A stretch of DNA of 64,000 nucleotides from Deltaproteobacteria bacterium (GTDB taxonomy: Bacteria; Desulfobacterota; Binatia; UTPRO1), in contig JACQEO010000012.1 of the NCBI GenBank assembly GCA_016200545.1, positions 1-64,000 on the forward strand, written 5' to 3'. The position numbers were made by a program, and so were the translations under genes. The notes under the pieces are model-generated. The model was not told the DNA's origin and searched no databases. It saw only the letters and a program-made list of their open reading frames with translations. Below, piece by piece: positions 42,317 through 50,658 of the stretch (the stretch's first letter is position 1; the number at the start of each line of letters is the position of its first letter).

Positions 42317-43100
42317 CGCCGAGGAAGTCCATGATGGCGTCGAAGGCGGCGACCGGCAGCACGCGGGCGAGATAGGTCGTGACGACGACGCGCGGCATGA
42401 TGAGGCGGCGGCGGTCGGTGCGAATCGCCGCCAGGATGCGGCGAACGGCGTACTCGGGCTCGAGGATCGGCAGCAGCCACGGAACGCGCGTGCGCACGCC
42501 CGCGAACATCCCGGTCGAGATGTAGAATGGACAGACGACCGTCGTCAGCACCTTGCTGCGTTCGCGCCGGAGCTCGAAGCGCAGCGACTCGTCGAAGCCG
42601 ACCGCGGCGTGCTTGCTCGCACAGTAGTCGACGAGCCGCGACGTACCGACGAGGCCGGCGGCGGACGCGATCGTGACGACGTGGCCGCGGTTGCGCGCGA
42701 GCATCGCCGGCAGAAACGCCCGCGTCACCCAGAAGAGCGCCAGCGCGTTGACCGCGAACGTGCGCTCGATGTCGGCATCCGCGGCGTCGAGGAGGGTCTT
42801 CCCGGACACCACGCCGGCGTTGTTGACGAGGATGTCGACGGGGCCGCAATCGGCGAGCGTGCGGGCCGCGGTCGCCGCGATCGCGGCGCGGTCGCTGAGG
42901 TCGCAGACGTAGGTCGTGACCGGCGCCCGGGTGGCCGCAAGCTCGGCGTGCGTCGCCTCGAGGCCGCGCGCGTCGACGTCCCAAAGCACCAACCGCGCGC
43001 CCTCGGCGGCCATCGTGCGCGCCATCATCCGACCGAGGCCGCTCGCCGCGCCGGTGAGGAGAATCGTGCTGTCCCGGAATGCCGTCATGGGCTCGTTCAT
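42273..43100 (-). CDS. SDR family oxidoreductase (retinol-dehydrogenase-like)
   Basis: A 275-residue SDR with TGAASGLG near residue 15, NNAGVVSG, Ser in TIASAAG and YCASKHAAVG near 158, so the catalytic set is complete. The C-terminal part contains VCPFYISTGMFAGV and IMPRVVVTTYLARVLPV, a hydrophobic membrane-proximal segment typical of RDH10/17-beta-HSD11-like SDRs that work on lipophilic substrates. Overlaps the ABC1 gene tail by 44 bp. Confidence 0.87.
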   Translation of the reverse strand: MNEPMTAFRDSTILLTGAASGLGRMMARTMAAEGARLVLWDVDARGLEATHAELAATRAPVTTYVCDLSDRAAIAATAARTLADCGPVDILVNNAGVVSGKTLLDAADADIERTFAVNALALFWVTRAFLPAMLARNRGHVVTIASAAGLVGTSRLVDYCASKHAAVGFDESLRFELRRERSKVLTTVVCPFYISTGMFAGVRTRVPWLLPILEPEYAVRRILAAIRTDRRRLIMPRVVVTTYLARVLPVAAFDAIMDFLGVSRSMDEFRGRTPH

Positions 43101-43230
43101 TCGCACCTCGACGGGCGGCAAGTCCAACGGTGCGAGCGGCGGGTCGTGGCTGACCGGCCAGCGCCGAGCGGCGGCCGCGATGACGCCGAGTAGCGGTGCG
43201 CGCGCCGGTGTGCGGCGCTAGCGTCGTGTC

Positions 43231-43569
43231 ATGCGTCGAGTCGTTGCGACGGCGATCGTTCTCTCCGTGCTCCGTATGGCGCTCGCCGCCGCGACCTGCA
43301 CGCCGCGGATCGCGAGCGCCGCCGCGCGCCGTGGCGGTCGCGAGCACGTCGCGCGGACGACGCCGCGACTCCGGATCGAGGCCGACGGTCCGGCGAGCGC
43401 GTTCGAGTGTGACACGCCGCGCGGTGTCCGCGCGTTCGGCTCGAGCGAACGTTGCCTGCGCGCGCTCTGCGTCGATCACAACCTCACCAACGCCTACATC
43501 CTCGACGCGACGCATCGTCTGCGGCGCAATCCGTGCGCCGGTGTCGATGCGTTCGAGCGGCGCCACTGA
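43231..43569 (+). CDS. Small secreted hypothetical protein
   Basis: 112 residues with a likely signal peptide (MRRVVATAIVLSVLRMALAAA) and five Cys in the mature part (TCTPR, FECDT, RCLRALC, NPCAG) that could pair as disulfides. No family recognised. It stands alone, divergent from the SDR gene, in a 556-bp interval. Confidence 0.5.
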   Translation: MRRVVATAIVLSVLRMALAAATCTPRIASAAARRGGREHVARTTPRLRIEADGPASAFECDTPRGVRAFGSSERCLRALCVDHNLTNAYILDATHRLRRNPCAGVDAFERRH

Positions 43570-43656
43570 GCGCCGCGTTGTTGGCGAGTCGCGTCATCAT
43601 TTTTCCGTAGCCAACGCGCGCGCTGTCATGCTACGGGGCCGGCACCCAGCCGCGGG

Positions 43657-44106
43657 GTGATCCCGCTCATGTTGCACGACGGACGCACGATCCGGATCGC
43701 GCCGCTCATCTGCTACGACGTCCTCGATCCAGGGCTCGCCACAGCCGCGGTGCGCACGGGCGCCGACCTGATCGTCACGCTTTCCAACGATTCGTGGTTC
43801 GCGACCGGCGCGGGGCCGCGCTTGCACCTCCTCGGCGCCGCCTTCCGCAGTATCGAGACGCGCCGCCCACAACTGCGCGCGACGAATACGGGAATATCCG
43901 CCGTCATCACACCGAGTGGCGACATCGTCGAGCGCGCGGGCGTCAACGAGCGTGTGACACTGATCGCGAACGTCGTGCCCGGGCGCTGGCCACCCACCCT
44001 CGTCCTCGCCTGGGGCGACTGGCTCGGTCCGGTCGCGCTCGCCTTGGGGATCACCATCCTCGGCGCGCTCGTCGTCACGAGGCGAGGCCGATCCGGCGAC
44101 GCGTGA
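43657..44106 (+). pseudogene. lnt: C-terminal fragment of apolipoprotein N-acyltransferase
   Basis: The 149-residue frame corresponds to the last third of Lnt: PLICYDVLDP includes the catalytic Cys, followed by LSNDSWF, HLLGAAFRSIETRRP, LRATNTGISAVI and a terminal membrane helix (LALGITILGALVV). The six N-terminal membrane helices and the Glu and Lys of the catalytic triad are absent, and the sequence before GTG 43657 does not look like Lnt. It is most likely a decayed remnant. Its 3' end overlaps the convergent membrane-protein gene by 32 bp. Confidence 0.7.
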
Positions 44107-45592
44107 GCACGTTCACCTCCTCGCCATGGTATGCGAGCGCGTAGTGTGCGAAGACGGTGCGGACGATGCGCGCCCAGGGACCCTGTCCCGGGTCGTGCGC
44201 CGCCGAGACGACGCCCGGCGACGTGAAGATCGCGTCGAAATGTTCCGCCTCGATCGCATGGATCAAGCGATCCGCAGTCTCCGGCCGGCTGTTCCACAGC
44301 ACGGTGATGTACATCCACACGTCGTTCACGGCCATCTCGCCGGCAAAATCGTGGACGACCTGCGAGTTCTTGAGATTGAGCATCCGGCCGTGATCGACGC
44401 CGAGTGTGTGCAGCGCGCCCTCCACCGCGGTACGCGCGCGTACGTAGCGCGCGGTCTTCGCGGCGGTGGTGTACGAGTAGGAGAATCGGTCGGGGTTCCG
44501 CATCTCGAGCGCGACACAGAAGCCGAGGGCGGCGACGGCGAGCGCCCACGGCCAATCGATGCGGACGCTCTCCCGGTAGCGGCGTGCCACGACGACGATC
44601 CACAATAGGGTCGCCAGCACCGGCTCGATGAGATTGTGATTCTCGGCGCCGACGCCCGTCATGACCCACGTTTGCAACGTCCAGGAGAGGAGCATGTAGG
44701 CGAAGAAGGGCGTCCCGAGCGCCGCGCCGCGCTCGCGTGCGAGCGACGCCGCCGTCACCACGGCCGCGGTTACGAGGAGGAAGACGAAGATCGGCTGGGC
44801 GAACATCATGTGCCAGTGGAGGAAGAAGCTCTCGATGTCACGCGGGTAGTCCGTTACCGGGATCGTGACGGCGAGCCAAAAGCCGTTGCCCCAATACGCC
44901 CACGCGGCGAGACCGCACGCCGCGCCGACGACGGTACCCGCGAGGACGAGCCAGCCCAGACGCCGCCGGTCGGTCAGGAGGTAGTACACCACGCAGGCGA
45001 CGGGGGCGGCGAGAAACGATTGCTTCGCCGCGACCGCGAGCGCGCAGAGCGCGCCGGTCGCGAGCACGGCGCGCGGTGCACGCGCGCGCGCCGCGAGCAC
45101 GACCGCCCAGGCCGACCAGCACAGCGCCATGCTGTCGGAGCGCAGGTATGCCGTGTTGCCGGTGACGGGGCGGATCAGGAAGAAGGCCGCGACTGCGATC
45201 GCGGCGGTGGCACGCTGGCCGCGCCCGGCGACGACGAGGAGGCTCGCCGCCGCGGCGATCATGAAGAGCGCGGCGACGACTCGCCCGGTGAAGAAGGGAT
45301 TCTCCGGATGCTGGGGGAGCGCGGCGACGAGGACGTGGTAGAGCGGCGTGTACGGCGTCATGAAGAAGGGAAGATCGAGGAACGATCGCGAGTCGTAGAT
45401 GTTGGAGCCGGTCTCGATCGCCTTGACCGTGCACATGTGCGGGCCTTCCGAAATGAGGTCGAATGGTGCCGCGAGCTGATCGAGACAAACCGGTACGAGA
45501 CGCGAGAGCGACGTCGCGACGAAGAGCACTGCGAGCGCCCATGCGATCCACGTCGAGGAGCGCTGCGCGCGCATGTGCGGGCGCGTTACCAC
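44075..45592 (-). CDS. Polytopic glycosyltransferase-like membrane protein (GT39/DUF2029 type)
   Basis: The 505-residue protein has roughly ten hydrophobic segments in the N-terminal 340 residues and a soluble C-terminal part. The first periplasmic loop contains paired acidic residues and YTPLYHVLVAALP, a layout seen in lipid-linked-sugar glycosyltransferases of the GT-C fold (PMT/ArnT-like). AYLRSDSMALCWSAWAVVL also fits. Substrate is unknown. No polysaccharide genes are adjacent. Confidence 0.7.
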   Translation of the reverse strand: MVTRPHMRAQRSSTWIAWALAVLFVATSLSRLVPVCLDQLAAPFDLISEGPHMCTVKAIETGSNIYDSRSFLDLPFFMTPYTPLYHVLVAALPQHPENPFFTGRVVAALFMIAAAASLLVVAGRGQRATAAIAVAAFFLIRPVTGNTAYLRSDSMALCWSAWAVVLAARARAPRAVLATGALCALAVAAKQSFLAAPVACVVYYLLTDRRRLGWLVLAGTVVGAACGLAAWAYWGNGFWLAVTIPVTDYPRDIESFFLHWHMMFAQPIFVFLLVTAAVVTAASLARERGAALGTPFFAYMLLSWTLQTWVMTGVGAENHNLIEPVLATLLWIVVVARRYRESVRIDWPWALAVAALGFCVALEMRNPDRFSYSYTTAAKTARYVRARTAVEGALHTLGVDHGRMLNLKNSQVVHDFAGEMAVNDVWMYITVLWNSRPETADRLIHAIEAEHFDAIFTSPGVVSAAHDPGQGPWARIVRTVFAHYALAYHGEEVNVLTRRRIGLAS

Positions 45593-45655
45593 GCGCGACT
45601 CGGCGAGGCAACGAATGGCACTCGCGGCGGCACGCGAGCACCGGCGGCGCTCTTG

Positions 45656-45775
45656 CTAGCGGAGGACGAAGATCGGCGCGAGACACGCCAGGAGAAGCAC
45701 GATCAAGAGGAGGTAGTCGAGCACCGGGACGTCGAGCTCGGGTCCCTCGACGGTTCGTGTTTGCATGCAGCGCAT
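45656..45775 (-). CDS. Possible small single-pass membrane protein
   Basis: A 39-residue frame (MRCMQTRTVEG start) ending in a hydrophobic helix, LDYLLLIVLLLACLAPIFVLR. Codons look natural and the helix would span a membrane once. It lies in a 357-bp gap between two genes. Such short frames can occur by chance, so this is tentative. Confidence 0.35.
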   Translation of the reverse strand: MRCMQTRTVEGPELDVPVLDYLLLIVLLLACLAPIFVLR

Positions 45776-45949
45776 CGCGTCCTCGTGACGCTCTCTACCG
45801 TGCGGGAGGCGCGCAGCCGATGCAACTCCGGTGGCGCGGAGGCGACGTCGGTCCGAGGATGATTGTGGCGGTCTCGCCGTGTAAGACTTGCATAGGGCGA
45901 ACGCCACGCAGGGCCGCGGATACGTGGGTCGCCCGGTTTGGGAGGGTCG

Positions 45950-46615
45950 ATGCGCTACGTCGCGCTCGCGTGTGACTACGATGGGACGCTCGCCCACGAC
46001 GGCCGCGTCGACGAAGAGACGGTGCAGGCGCTCGAGCGCCTGCGTGAGAGCGGCCGTACGCTCATCCTCGTCACGGGTCGTGAGCTCGACGAGCTCACGA
46101 CCGTTTTCCGTCGCCTCGAGCTCTTCGATCGCGTGGTCGCGGAAAACGGCGCGCTCCTCTACCGTCCCGACACACGCGAGGAACGGCGGCTCGCGGAGCC
46201 ACCGCCGCGGGCGTTCGTCGCGGCGCTGCGGGCGCGCGGGGTGCCGCTTTCGGTCGGCCGCGTGATCGTCGCCACCGTGAGCCCGCACGAGATCGCCGTG
46301 CTCGAGGTCATCCACGAACTCGGGCTCGAGCTGCACGTCGTCTTCAACAAGGGCTCGGTGATGGTCCTGCCCTCCGGGACGAACAAGGCGACCGGCTTGA
46401 GCGCGGCCCTCGCCGAGCTCGGCCTCGCGGCGCGCAACACGGTCGGCATCGGCGACGCCGAGAACGATCATTCGTTCCTCGCCCTCTGTGGGCGCGCGGT
46501 CGCGGTCGCCAACGCCCTGCCGACCGTCAAGGAGCACGCCGACCTCGTCACCACGGGCACGCATGGTGCCGGGGTCGTCGAGCTCATCCAGGCGATCCTC
46601 GGCGAGGACGGGTGA
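45950..46615 (+). CDS. HAD-family phosphatase (Cof/SPP-like)
   Basis: The 221-residue protein has HAD motif I DYDGTLAHD (residues 8-16), motif II in ILVTGRE, a conserved Lys in PSGTNKATGL, and motif IV GIGDAENDHSFL. The small cap between motifs II and III fits the Cof/sucrose-phosphatase type IIB group, which dephosphorylates sugar phosphates. GGGAGGG 4 nt before ATG 45950 decides the start. Confidence 0.86.
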   Translation: MRYVALACDYDGTLAHDGRVDEETVQALERLRESGRTLILVTGRELDELTTVFRRLELFDRVVAENGALLYRPDTREERRLAEPPPRAFVAALRARGVPLSVGRVIVATVSPHEIAVLEVIHELGLELHVVFNKGSVMVLPSGTNKATGLSAALAELGLAARNTVGIGDAENDHSFLALCGRAVAVANALPTVKEHADLVTTGTHGAGVVELIQAILGEDG

Positions 46616-46661
46616 GCGCGACGCCGCGACCGCGACCGCGGGCGAGCACGGGCACACTCAC

Positions 46662-48527
46662 TCAAAAGTAGCCGGTCGGGTCCTTGTCGCCACCGGACTT
46701 CTTGTGCTCGCGGGGGGCGATGAACTTTCCGGTGATCATGTCCTTGTAGCCCATCCCGGGCGCGACCATCGGGTAGACGTGTGCGCTCTGATCGACCATC
46801 ACCTCGAGGAACGCCGGGCCTGAGAAGCGCACGAACTCCTCGAGGCTCGCGCGTACCTGCGCGGGGTCGACGACGCGGCGGCTGAACCCGAAACCGTCCG
46901 CCTCGACCGCCTTCACGAAGTCTTTCTTGTGCAGCGTCTTGTCGGACCCCGAGTAGCGATTGGCGTAGAAGAGGTCTTGCCACTGCCGCACCATGCCGTC
47001 GCCGAGGTTGTTCAGCAGCAACACCTTCACCGGAATGTCGTAGTTCGTCAGCGTCTCGAGCTCGCCGAGGTTCATGCGGATCGAGCCGTCACCGTCGACG
47101 TCGATGACGAGCTTGCCGGGGTTCGCGAGCTGGGCGCCGATCGCCGCCGGGAGGCCGAAGCCCATCGTGCCCATGCTCCCGGAGGTGAGAAACGTCCGCG
47201 GGCGGATGAAATCGAGGTACTGCGCCGCCCACATCTGATGCTGGCCGACGCCGGTGGTGACGATGGCGTCGCCGCGCGTGATCTCGTTGAGGGTCTTCAA
47301 AACGTACTCGACCTGGATCTGGCTCGAGCCGCGGTTATAGTCGAGCGGGTGCTGCGCCCGCAGGCGCTGCACGTGCGCGCGCCACGCGGCGAAGCTCTTC
47401 TTGAATCCGGCGCCCGCCTTGAGGAGCTGCGTCAGACCCCGCTTGGCATCCGAGACGTGCGCCCAGTCGACCTGCTTCACCTTGCCGATCTCGGAGGCGT
47501 CGACGTCGAGGTGGGCGATCGTGGCGTTGGGCGCGAACTCCTTTACCTTGCCGGCGACGCGGTCGTCGAAGCGCGAGCCGACCGCGAAGAGGAAGTCGCA
47601 GTCCTCGACCGCGTAGTTGGCGTACGCCGTGCCATGCATGCCGAGCATGTGGAGCGAGAGCTCGCTCGTGGTGTCGACGGCGCCGATGCCCATGAGCGTC
47701 GTCACCACCGGGACGCCGAAGCGCTCCGCGAAGGCACGCAGCTCGGGCGCGGCGTCGCTGTTGTTGACGCCGCCGCCGGCGTAGATGAGCGGGCGCTCCG
47801 CCGCCGCGAGGAGAGCGAAGAACGCCTCGGCGTCGCGTCCGGAGATAGACGTCTCAGCGAGCGCCTCGACGCGCTCCTGGTAGCCGCGTAGCGGCAGCAG
47901 GCCGCCGCCGTGAAACATCCCCTGCGTGAGCTGCACGTCGCGCGGGATGTCGACGACGACGGGGCCGGGACGGCCGCTGCGCGCGATGTCGAAGGCGCGT
48001 CGCATCGTCGCCTCGAGCTTGTGCTCGTCGGTGACGAGGAACACGTGCTTCGCGCACGACGCCATGATGTTGAAGACCGGCGCCTCTTGGAAGGCGTCGG
48101 TGCCCATCGCCGCGCGCGGCACTTGGCCGCAGATGAGGACGATCGGTACCGAGTCGGCCTGGCAGTCGCGGACCGGCGTCACGGAGTTGGTGGCGCCCGG
48201 GCCGGAGGTGACGAGCGAGACGCCGACGCGTCCGCTCGAGCGCGCGTAGCCTGCCGCCATGAAGCCCGCGCCTTGTTCGGTGGCGGGGACGACGAGGCGG
48301 ATCTGCTCGGCCGCCGCGCGGCCTTCGTTGAAGCGAAAGACCGCGTCGTACGTAGGAAGGATGGCGCCGCCGCTGTAACCGAAGATGGTGTCGACGCCCT
48401 CGTCCGCGAGAACCTGGAGGATCATGTCGGCGCCACTCATCGTGGTGCCGGCCAGCGGGTGCGCGGGCGCGGCCGGGCTCGATCCGCGTCGCCGCGCCGG
48501 AGTGGATTTCAGCATGGGCTTCACCAT
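46662..48527 (-). CDS. ilvB: Acetolactate synthase, catalytic subunit
   Basis: A 621-residue ThDP enzyme of the biosynthetic acetohydroxyacid synthase type. It condenses two pyruvates, or pyruvate and 2-ketobutyrate, in branched-chain amino-acid synthesis. Visible are the catalytic Glu in VVPATEQGAGFMAAGYAR, the FAD-side region VTSGPGATNSVTPVRDCQADSVP, the GSMGTMGFGLPAAIGA segment, and the ThDP/metal motif DVDGDGSIRMN ending LLLNN. The N-terminus MVKPMLKSTPARR is basic and of low complexity. No regulatory small subunit gene (ilvN) is adjacent, which is unusual for a biosynthetic form. Confidence 0.93.
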   Translation of the reverse strand: MVKPMLKSTPARRRGSSPAAPAHPLAGTTMSGADMILQVLADEGVDTIFGYSGGAILPTYDAVFRFNEGRAAAEQIRLVVPATEQGAGFMAAGYARSSGRVGVSLVTSGPGATNSVTPVRDCQADSVPIVLICGQVPRAAMGTDAFQEAPVFNIMASCAKHVFLVTDEHKLEATMRRAFDIARSGRPGPVVVDIPRDVQLTQGMFHGGGLLPLRGYQERVEALAETSISGRDAEAFFALLAAAERPLIYAGGGVNNSDAAPELRAFAERFGVPVVTTLMGIGAVDTTSELSLHMLGMHGTAYANYAVEDCDFLFAVGSRFDDRVAGKVKEFAPNATIAHLDVDASEIGKVKQVDWAHVSDAKRGLTQLLKAGAGFKKSFAAWRAHVQRLRAQHPLDYNRGSSQIQVEYVLKTLNEITRGDAIVTTGVGQHQMWAAQYLDFIRPRTFLTSGSMGTMGFGLPAAIGAQLANPGKLVIDVDGDGSIRMNLGELETLTNYDIPVKVLLLNNLGDGMVRQWQDLFYANRYSGSDKTLHKKDFVKAVEADGFGFSRRVVDPAQVRASLEEFVRFSGPAFLEVMVDQSAHVYPMVAPGMGYKDMITGKFIAPREHKKSGGDKDPTGYF

Positions 48528-48589
48528 AGCGTGATTCGCCCGCAGGCGCGAGGTTTGCGTGCGCCGCCGGTGCGGTGCGGGAGCGCGGC

Positions 48590-49450
48590 TCAGGCGCGTT
48601 CGAGGACGCGCAGTGGATGCACGCCGTTCACGTGGCCCATGAACGGCGGATGGATGCTGTAGCCGAGAAGCGCTTGTACCCGTGGCGACAGCGCGCGCGC
48701 CGTCTCCTTCGGGATCGAGAGCGTGTAGTTTTCCTGCTGGCGCGCCCACGGCTCGCAGTATTGGTTGGAGAGCGCGAGGCGCGGAGTCGTGCTGCGATTG
48801 GCGCCGCCGCGGTGGACGAGCGTGCCGAGGAAGACGATGACCGAGCCGCTGTCCATCGTGACGTCGACGAGACGCTCGCTCAACGCTTCCGGCAGCTGCC
48901 CTGGGGGGCGCGGCTGGCGGGCGTCGGGTGGCACGGTCGTGAAGTCGACCAGCGCGAGGAGGCGCGCGATGGCGTCGTCGGCCCAGGTGTGACTCTCGGG
49001 CACGATCTGCGTCGCGCCGTTCTCTTCGGTGAAGGCGTCGAGCGCGTAGATCGTGCTGATGCTGATGGCGTCGCGCGGACGCGGAATGCGATAGAAGAGG
49101 TCGTCGGTGTGCAGCGGCTGCGGCGTTTCGCCGGGATGGATGTTGATCGCCTGCGAAGCGGTAAGCAGATAGTTGGGGGCGAGGAATGCGTCGCAGATCG
49201 CGAGAATGCGCGGGTGCTCGACGAGGTCGGCGAAGATCGGCGCCAGGCCGACGAGCGAGTAGATGCGCTCCGTCCGATGGCCCTCGAAGTCGTTCCGGCC
49301 GAAGAGCTCGGCGCTGAGGTGCGGCCGTAGCGCGGCGCGCATCGCCGCGACATCGTCGGGGCCGAGGAATCGTTCGAGGACGACGAAACCGCGCCGCTTG
49401 ATCTCAGCGACGTCACGCTCCACCGTGGCGGGATCGACGTGAACGTCCAT
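48590..49450 (-). CDS. Phytanoyl-CoA dioxygenase family protein
   Basis: The 286-residue non-haem iron, 2-oxoglutarate-dependent oxygenase has its HxD metal pair in PQPLHTDDLFYRIP and the distal His in LVHRGGANRS, followed by the Arg expected to hold 2-oxoglutarate. The RRGFVVLERFLGPDDV N-terminus is typical of PhyH proteins. Start at MDVHVDP; ATG 49465 is an alternative. Substrate unknown. Divergent from the B12 operon promoter region. Confidence 0.85.
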   Translation of the reverse strand: MDVHVDPATVERDVAEIKRRGFVVLERFLGPDDVAAMRAALRPHLSAELFGRNDFEGHRTERIYSLVGLAPIFADLVEHPRILAICDAFLAPNYLLTASQAINIHPGETPQPLHTDDLFYRIPRPRDAISISTIYALDAFTEENGATQIVPESHTWADDAIARLLALVDFTTVPPDARQPRPPGQLPEALSERLVDVTMDSGSVIVFLGTLVHRGGANRSTTPRLALSNQYCEPWARQQENYTLSIPKETARALSPRVQALLGYSIHPPFMGHVNGVHPLRVLERA

Positions 49451-49579
49451 GCGCGTTCTTACCATCGAGTGCGCCGAGAGTGCAGCGGGTCGAGAGGCGG
49501 TGGCGACGGGCGCCGGCTCGCCGGAGAACCGCGCCGTCGGCGACGGTACTGGAGGACGGTACCGTCGGCGACCCCGCGA

Positions 49580-49608
49580 TTGACACGGATGCGTCGCCCG
49601 TATTATTC
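49580..49608 (+). promoter_or_regulatory. Sigma70-type promoter of the B12 operon
   Basis: A perfect TTGACA (49580-49585) is followed after 17 nt by TTATTC, or after 15 nt by TATTAT (49601-49606). It lies directly before the cobalamin riboswitch, so the transcript would begin at or just inside the aptamer. Confidence 0.6.
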
Positions 49609-49790
49609 GCCTGCCAGTACCCGTCCGTCGCAGGGAAGCCGGTGTGATGCCGGAGCTGCCCCGCAACTGTGAGGGGGGACGAGCGTGATCTCAGTGCCAC
49701 TGGACGCCGGCAGTCGGCCGGCGGTCGGGAAGGCGGTCACGTGAGGACGATCCCCGAGCCAGGACATCTGCGACGGATGCAGAGCCAAGA
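49608..49790 (+). promoter_or_regulatory. Cobalamin (B12) riboswitch
   Basis: The conserved core is easily read: AGGGAAGCCGGTGTGATGCC at 49632-49651, GCCCCGCAACTGTGAGG at 49658-49674, and the B12 box GAGCCAGGACATCTGC at 49755-49770, with the variable arms CGCCGGCAGTCGGCCGGCGG between them. This is the standard cobalamin aptamer that represses uptake genes when B12 is plentiful. Downstream, CCGG arms at 49847-49850 and 49867-49870 could form a hairpin just before the GTG of tonB, suggesting translational control. Boundaries are approximate. Confidence 0.93.
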
Positions 49791-49879
49791 ACGGCCTTCC
49801 GAGGGGGAGGGTGGCTAGCTGAGCACGCGGGTCGGCGTTTGCCGCTCCGGTTTTCCCTTGCGAGGACCGGGGTCGAGTA

Positions 49880-50641
49880 GTGCTAGGCAGACGAGAGACC
49901 ACCACGGTCACCACGCGTACGCGCTACCTTGTGGCGCTCGGCTTCTCGCTGGGCTGCCATGCGACGTTGCTCCTCGCGTTGCTGCTGCTGTCGGCGCGGC
50001 GCGCGCCACTCGGTTCCGAGCGGCCGATCGTCGTCGCCGTCCTCGGCGACGACGGTGCGGGTGTGGACGGCGCGCCGGGCGAAGCCGCGGTGTCGGACGC
50101 GACGGCCGCGTCCGCGACCGCCGCCGAGCCGGCCGAGCCGCGTCCGCAGCGTTCGCACGTGTCCGTCGCGCGCCGGTCGCGTTCCGCCGTGCGCGCGCCG
50201 CAGGTTGCCGCGGCGCCGTCGCGTTCCGCCGCGACGGACGCCGACGCCACGACAGCGCGCGCCGCGAACGGCGCGACCGCCGCCGTCGGCGGCGGCGTCG
50301 ACGACACGGCGACGGGCGACGGCGGCGCGACGCGTGACGCCCGTGCCGGCGCCGGCCGCGGCGGCGGCGACCTGCGCCCGTGGTGCACCATCTGCCCGAT
50401 CCCGGACTACCCCGCACGCGCCAGGCGAGAGGGCTGGCAAGGGACGGTCGACGTGGAGCTCCACGTCGACCGCGACGGCGCCGTCGAGCAGGCGAGCATC
50501 GGACGATCGTCCGGGTTCGCCGTCCTCGACGCCGCCGCCGTAACCGTGGCGCGGCGAAGTCGCTTCCGCGTCGCCGACGCGCTCCACGGTCAGCTGCGCT
50601 ACCGCTTCGTCCTCGACGGGCCCACGGATCGCCCGCTTTGA
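49880..50641 (+). CDS. tonB: TonB family energy transducer
   Basis: The 253-residue protein has one N-terminal membrane helix (LVALGFSLGCHATLLLALLLL), a long Ala/Thr/Arg/Gly-rich periplasmic spacer (unusual: few Pro compared with E. coli TonB) and a C-terminal TonB domain (IPDYPARARREGWQGTVDVE, then FAVLDAAAVTVARRSRF). It carries inner-membrane energy to outer-membrane receptors. As the first gene under the riboswitch it is probably dedicated to the btuB product 17 bp downstream. Confidence 0.85.
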   Translation: MLGRRETTTVTTRTRYLVALGFSLGCHATLLLALLLLSARRAPLGSERPIVVAVLGDDGAGVDGAPGEAAVSDATAASATAAEPAEPRPQRSHVSVARRSRSAVRAPQVAAAPSRSAATDADATTARAANGATAAVGGGVDDTATGDGGATRDARAGAGRGGGDLRPWCTICPIPDYPARARREGWQGTVDVELHVDRDGAVEQASIGRSSGFAVLDAAAVTVARRSRFRVADALHGQLRYRFVLDGPTDRPL

Positions 50642-50658
50642 CGGGCGGTGGAGGTATC

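Noticed and set aside
45656-46657. Open frame of 333 codons on the minus strand
   Set aside because: Antisense to the HAD phosphatase gene. Only its last 39 codons, with a membrane helix, were kept as a tentative feature.
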